Below are positions 60,174 through 64,000 of a stretch of 64,000 nucleotides of DNA, in pieces. Position 1 is the stretch's first letter. Each line of letters opens with the position of its first letter. The notes beneath the pieces were generated by a model. The model made no database searches. It was given only the letters and a program-made list of their open reading frames with translations, and was not told where the DNA came from. A program made the translations under genes and the position numbers. The DNA is from Acetivibrio cellulolyticus CD2 (GTDB taxonomy: Bacteria; Bacillota; Clostridia; Acetivibrionales; Acetivibrionaceae): the NCBI RefSeq assembly GCF_000179595.2, contig NZ_JH556658.1:928509-992508 (forward strand). The letters run 5' to 3'.

Positions 60174-60785
60174 TTATTGTTTTGATATCAAAATAGTTTT
60201 ATCCTTTGCATTCCAGCTAACTTCATAACCCAATACTTCTGATATAGCTCTTATTGGCACTAAGGTCCTATTGTCTTTAATTATTGGTTCCTGATCCAGA
60301 TCCGAACCATTCTTAGGGTACATATAAGGATTTATAATAAAATTGTCTTCAAAAATAATATTTTTATCTTTATCAAAATAAGTACCATGCCCTGTAAATT
60401 GATATCCTGGTTGCGCTGTGTCTCCGATATAGTGTATATAACATCTATTATTAACTTGAAAAATATAGCCCTCTGTATTATTCCAAAACTCATTTATGTT
60501 AGTATATGATGTTTCTTTAAGCCCTTTTGAAATTACAATTACGTTATTTGCGTTATCCCATGAAACATTTTCACCAAGGGTTTCAGTTATAAATCTTAAT
60601 GGAACCATAGTCCTACCGCTTTTCGGTTCAATATATGGTGCTACATCTAAAGCTTTATTCTCTCCATTAAAACTAGCAGTATTATTTCCAATCTGCATCT
60701 TAATTGATGTACTCTCGGCAAATGTATATGTAATAAAATTGAGTATTACAATAAAAAATACTACCAAAGATATAGTTTTTTTCAT
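60174..60785 (-). CDS. Secreted protein with copper amine oxidase N-like stalk domains
   Basis: The 203-residue product has a signal peptide (about 1-24). Two copies of the stalk motif follow: TMVPLRFITETLGENVSWDNANNVIVISK (about 55-90) and TLVPIRAISEVLGYEVSWNAKDKTILISK (about 170-203). These are typical of Cu_amine_oxidN1 domains, which are common on clostridial surface proteins and are not enzymes. The middle (about 95-165) is not recognised. It is inserted between rnhB and ylqG, which are usually adjacent. Confidence 0.8.
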   Translation of the reverse strand: MKKTISLVVFFIVILNFITYTFAESTSIKMQIGNNTASFNGENKALDVAPYIEPKSGRTMVPLRFITETLGENVSWDNANNVIVISKGLKETSYTNINEFWNNTEGYIFQVNNRCYIHYIGDTAQPGYQFTGHGTYFDKDKNIIFEDNFIINPYMYPKNGSDLDQEPIIKDNRTLVPIRAISEVLGYEVSWNAKDKTILISKQ

Positions 60786-60804
60786 ATAATCAGCCTCCTA
60801 GTCA

Positions 60805-61587
60805 CTAAGCTGTAAAATTCTTTGTGAAGGTAGTTCTATGTATAGGACAAATTCCAAACTTTTTTATAGCATCTATATGTTCTTTTGTTCCATATCCTTT
60901 ATGTTTACGAAATCCATAATCAGGATAAACAGAATCCATTTGATCTATATACCTGTCTCTTGTTACTTTAGCAATAATTGAAGCAGCTGCTATAGATATG
61001 CTCAGGGCATCACCTTTAATTATAGACTCCTGTTTGATTTTTAAACTATCAAGTTTTACAGCATCAATAAGCAGTATGTCAGGCTTTACTTTCAGTCCTT
61101 CAACTGCAATTTCCATTGCCATCTTTGTGGCATTAAGAATATTTAGCTCATCAATAACCTTTTCGTCAACTATACCTACATCATAGGCTATTGCTTTTTC
61201 CGTAATAATAGAATATAGCTCTTCTCTTTGTTTTTCACTTAGTTTTTTAGAATCGTTAAGGCCATTTATGAAAACATTTTCAGGAAGTATCACAGCAGCA
61301 GCTACTACAGGACCTGCTAATGGCCCTCTTCCTGCTTCATCAATACCTGCAATAAACTTTGCACCCATAACATATGCTTCTTTTTCAAAACGGCACATGT
61401 CTTCAAATCTTTTTAACTCTTTTTCAAGAGCCTGCTTTCTCTTTTCGTATTTTAGCACAAGTTTATCAATTTTAGCTCCATACTCTTCCTTAAACCCATA
61501 TAGCTTTTCTAAAGCCGTTTCAATAGTCATTTCGCTTAATAAGCCTTCTATTTGTTTTAAAGTGAGCTTTTTAGCCGTTTCCGCCAT
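60805..61587 (-). CDS. rnhB: Ribonuclease HII
   Basis: The 260-residue product removes ribonucleotides from DNA and RNA of RNA-DNA hybrids. FIAGIDEAGRGPLAGPVVAAAVIL (about 78-100) holds the first catalytic Asp-Glu pair and LLIDAVKLD a later Asp; AASIIAKVTRD is also conserved. An N-terminal helical extension of about 70 residues is present, as in Bacillus RnhB. It overlaps the rbgA stop by 17 bases. Confidence 0.95.
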   Translation of the reverse strand: MAETAKKLTLKQIEGLLSEMTIETALEKLYGFKEEYGAKIDKLVLKYEKRKQALEKELKRFEDMCRFEKEAYVMGAKFIAGIDEAGRGPLAGPVVAAAVILPENVFINGLNDSKKLSEKQREELYSIITEKAIAYDVGIVDEKVIDELNILNATKMAMEIAVEGLKVKPDILLIDAVKLDSLKIKQESIIKGDALSISIAAASIIAKVTRDRYIDQMDSVYPDYGFRKHKGYGTKEHIDAIKKFGICPIHRTTFTKNFTA

Positions 61588-62443
61588 TTCCTGAGTCCTC
61601 CGGTTTTTCCAATGTTATCTTGCCAATCTTACCTCCACGCAGTTCATCTAATACAATGGCAGAAATTCTGCTCATATCGATTTCACCGCCAGATATTATA
61701 CAACCTCTGTTCTTTCCTGCAATTTCAAGCAGTTCAAGCCCGGTTTTACCTTCAATTGAAGTTAGTTTATATCTTTCCATCAGATTTTTAGGATAGAGTC
61801 TAACCAGCTTTTCAAACAGCGTTGATGCAAGTTCAACAGTATCGAGTATATCGTCTTTTATTGCACCTGTTATTGCAAGATTTAGACCGACTTCAATATC
61901 TTCAAATTTGGGCCATAATATCCCCGGTGTATCTAAAAGCTGTATCTGGTCGTTAACGTTTATCCACTGCTTTCCTCTAGTAACACCAGGTCTATCTCCC
62001 GTAACGGCACTTGCCTTGCCTGCAATCTTATTTATAAGAGAAGATTTCCCGACGTTTGGGATACCGACAATCATTGTCTTTATCGGCCTTGAAATCCTAC
62101 CTTTAAGCTTGTCCCTTTCGATTTTATCCTTCATGAGGTTTTGCATTTGACCCTTAAGCTGATTTATGTTCTTACCTTTAATGGAATCAATAAAAATATT
62201 GGCATAACCCTTTGAGTTATACCACTTACTCCAGCTGTTACAAACCTTTTCATCTGCTAAATCTGACTTGTTTAAAACAATTATTTTGGGCTTATTTTTA
62301 AATATATCATCAAAGTCTGGATTCTTGCTGCTTATCGGAATTCTTGCATCCAACAGCTCAATTACTACATCCACTAACTTCATATTATCGTTTAGAATTT
62401 TTCTGGTCTTTGCCATATGACCAGGATACCACTGAATATTCAT
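61571..62443 (-). CDS. rbgA: Ribosome biogenesis GTPase RbgA (YlqF)
   Basis: The product has about 290 residues. The ATG at 62443 (MNIQWYPGHMAKTRK) has GGAGG five bases upstream, so a longer reading from 62536 is rejected. The protein helps the late assembly of the 50S subunit. It is a circularly permuted GTPase: the G4 motif VLNKSDLAD (about residue 56) comes before the P-loop GIPNVGKSSLIN (about 130) and DTPGILWP. Its place next to rplS, lepB and rnhB is typical. Confidence 0.95.
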   Translation of the reverse strand: MNIQWYPGHMAKTRKILNDNMKLVDVVIELLDARIPISSKNPDFDDIFKNKPKIIVLNKSDLADEKVCNSWSKWYNSKGYANIFIDSIKGKNINQLKGQMQNLMKDKIERDKLKGRISRPIKTMIVGIPNVGKSSLINKIAGKASAVTGDRPGVTRGKQWINVNDQIQLLDTPGILWPKFEDIEVGLNLAITGAIKDDILDTVELASTLFEKLVRLYPKNLMERYKLTSIEGKTGLELLEIAGKNRGCIISGGEIDMSRISAIVLDELRGGKIGKITLEKPEDSGNGGNG

Positions 62444-62532
62444 TTTTACCTCCAATTTAGTTATGCCTTCTGTCGCTTGACGTTCCAAAACCCTTACATT
62501 ATTAGCACTAAGGAATTTATTAACGCCAAAAG

Positions 62533-63207
62533 TCAATCGTAAATGCTTCCGAACTCTTTAAGCGGCCTTATCCTGAACACCGCTTTACCTTTGATTTTTT
62601 CAATGTCAACAAAACCAATTTGCCTGCTATCCTTACTATTTTCTCTATTATCACCCATAACAAAAACTTTATTCTCGGGAACAGTACATGGAATTTCAAA
62701 ATTCTGCTTCCTTGTAATCCCCTTAATATAATTCTCTTCCTGTATTATTCCGTTTACGTATACCTTATCGTCAATTATATCTATTTTATCTCCTGGTAAT
62801 CCTATAACTCTTTTAATATAATCAACTTCATTTTTTGGTGGAATCAATGATTGCAAAAGAGGTATATTCTTTGTGATAGGAATATAGCCAATATCTCCTT
62901 GAATAACCTCAAATATAACTATGTCACCCCTCTTTGGCGATCCTAACGCATATCCTATTTTATCAACAAACAAAACTTGATGATTATAAAGGGTATTCTC
63001 CATAGACTGTCCTTGTACTATTACCCATTCAAAAACAAATGCTCTAAGCATAAGGGCTATAATTACAGAAACAACAATTACCAAAAGCCATTTTAGAAGT
63101 TCTTTTGTAAAATTGGGCTTTTCATTTTCATAGTTCACACCAAACTTCTTCTCAAGTTCTTTATCGTATGCCTTATCTTGATTTTCAGGATTTTTATTAA
63201 ACTCCAT
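62533..63207 (-). CDS. lepB: Signal peptidase I
   Basis: The 224-residue product removes signal peptides from exported proteins. After a charged N-terminus of about 35 residues comes one membrane helix (about 37-58), then VQGQSMENTLYN with the nucleophile Ser (about 66) and DYIKRVIGLPGDKI with the Lys base (about 129), and VFVMGDNRENSKDSR. It is the single-helix Firmicutes type. It lies between rplS and rbgA in the usual clostridial order. Confidence 0.95.
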   Translation of the reverse strand: MEFNKNPENQDKAYDKELEKKFGVNYENEKPNFTKELLKWLLVIVVSVIIALMLRAFVFEWVIVQGQSMENTLYNHQVLFVDKIGYALGSPKRGDIVIFEVIQGDIGYIPITKNIPLLQSLIPPKNEVDYIKRVIGLPGDKIDIIDDKVYVNGIIQEENYIKGITRKQNFEIPCTVPENKVFVMGDNRENSKDSRQIGFVDIEKIKGKAVFRIRPLKEFGSIYD

Positions 63208-63417
63208 AAGTTACAACCCTATTCTCTATATAGTTTATTGCTGCGTGCATTACTAAATTAGAATACTTATCCTTCCCAAAAAATATGTAATATCAAAAAT
63301 GTATTCTTATGAACTTTATTATAACACCTTATTGGTTAATATAAAAGAACCTATTTTAGCTATGATTAAAGCAAACGCTTTTTCAAAAAGCAGTGTGTAA
63401 ATTTCATTAATATAACA

Positions 63418-63440
63418 AAAAGGGACCTAAAGTCCCTTTT
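63418..63440 (-). terminator. Terminator of rplS
   Basis: AAAAGGGAC pairs with GTCCCTTTT over a five-base loop, 13 bases past the rplS stop. Confidence 0.92.
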
Positions 63441-63453
63441 CTTGTATTAGTTA

Positions 63454-63798
63454 TTAACCTAATCTTGTTTTTACCTTTGCAGCTTTTCCTACTCTGTCTC
63501 TCAAGTAATAGAGCTTTGCTCTTCTTACTTTACCTTTTCTAATAGTTTCAACATGATCCACATTTGGTGAGTGAACCGGGAAGATTCTCTCAACTCCTAC
63601 TCCGTAAGAAACCCTTCTTACTGTAAAAGTTTCTTTCAGGCCGGCACCTTTCAATCTAATAACAGTACCTTCGAAAACCTGAATTCTTTCCCTATTGCCT
63701 TCTTTAATCTTAACGTGTACTTTTACGTAATCACCGATTTCAAGTTTAGGCTTTTCAGCTTTTAACTGTTCTTGCTCAATTGCTTTAATTATATCCAT
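63454..63798 (-). CDS. rplS: 50S ribosomal protein L19
   Basis: The 114-residue product is the full length of bacterial L19, which lies at the 30S-50S interface. [49 protein letters not shown] and [19 protein letters not shown] are strongly conserved. A GGAGGG ribosome site precedes the ATG. trmD, usually upstream, is not seen in the last 200 bases, so there is a gap or a different neighbour. Confidence 0.97.
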   Translation of the reverse strand: MDIIKAIEQEQLKAEKPKLEIGDYVKVHVKIKEGNRERIQVFEGTVIRLKGAGLKETFTVRRVSYGVGVERIFPVHSPNVDHVETIRKGKVRRAKLYYLRDRVGKAAKVKTRLG

Positions 63799-64000
63799 GC
63801 TTTGTCATCCTCCCTCCTGCCTAGACGTTCTTGTATTTTAACAGCGGACCGTCCGTATTTCCACAAGTCAGAATTATACCACAGATATTTTGCCTTGTAA
63901 ATATTTTTTTACTTTTTTATAAAATTTTATAAATTGCAAGTTAAAGTGACGGTAAAATTTTGGTAAACTTGTATAATGCAAACTATTGGCACTATTGTTC
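63799..64000. other. Upstream region of rplS
   Basis: The final 202 bases are AT rich after a short GC-rich patch (GCGGACCGTCCG near 63844-63855, a possible hairpin). They probably hold the rplS promoter and leader. No gene was seen up to the edge. Confidence 0.4.

Noticed and set aside
62444..62536. N-terminal extension of RbgA
   Set aside because: The internal ATG at 62443 has GGAGG at good spacing and begins the conserved MNIQWYPGHM; the extension has neither.

Overview
The window looks like chromosomal DNA of an anaerobic, AT-rich, cellulosome-forming clostridium of the Acetivibrio / Hungateiclostridium group (relatives of A. cellulolyticus, A. clariflavus and C. thermocellum). The evidence is a GH9 cellulase with a type I dockerin, a scaffoldin with seven type II cohesins, low-GC codon use, strong GGAGG ribosome binding sites and an rplS-lepB-rbgA-rnhB-ylqG-ylqH-yraN housekeeping run in the usual Firmicutes order. 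The species cannot be fixed from the sequence alone.

Layout. (1) 1-5,030: a cell-wall/secreted-protein area with an SH3-like membrane protein, a Ser-rich lipoprotein and a large NlpC/P60-LysM hydrolase, plus a scrambled patch (1,166-1,610) holding a duplicated LysM fragment, an inverted scrap of the SH3-like gene and a long perfect hairpin. (2) 5,029-14,268: a nine-gene minus-strand operon for a divergent Gram-positive Tad/Flp-type pilus or secretion machine: a CpaB-like protein, two TadZ/CpaE-like proteins with decayed Walker motifs, a CpaF-like ATPase, a fused TadB-TadC membrane platform and four small pilin or pseudopilin-like proteins. (3) 14,845-20,517: a polysaccharide deacetylase lipoprotein, a Xer-type recombinase, an LTA-synthase/OpgB-like membrane enzyme and a chemoreceptor behind a sigma-28-type promoter.

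(4) 20,634-33,870: a minus-strand biosynthetic operon built around a 2,737-residue PUFA-synthase-like megasynthase (KS-AT-KS-ACP-ACP-ACP-KR-DH), with an acyl-activating ligase, a free ACP, a methyltransferase and two KAS III paralogs, one of which has lost the active-site cysteine. An Sfp-type phosphopantetheinyl transferase at 45,345 could activate the carriers. This is the strongest candidate for an undescribed system: it should make a long, reduced or polyene acyl chain, product unknown.

(5) 34,084-56,328: an ArgD-like aminotransferase; two sugar-type ABC permeases, one fused to a GT-C membrane glycosyltransferase and a DUF2141-like tail; the scaffoldin; Sfp; two tiny Cys/Gly-rich proteins; a beta-propeller protein; a GntR regulator; purB; an aspartate aminotransferase; a dipeptidase; and the GH9 cellulase. 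The scaffoldin and cellulase upstream regions share a short diverged sequence element. (6) 56,839-64,000: housekeeping genes radC, yraN, ylqH, ylqG, a Cu-amine-oxidase-N-like protein, rnhB, rbgA, lepB and rplS.

No tRNA, rRNA, CRISPR array, intact insertion sequence or known riboswitch was recognised. Most genes lie on the minus strand. Start codons were adjusted where the ribosome binding site decided between candidates. Residue positions are approximate.
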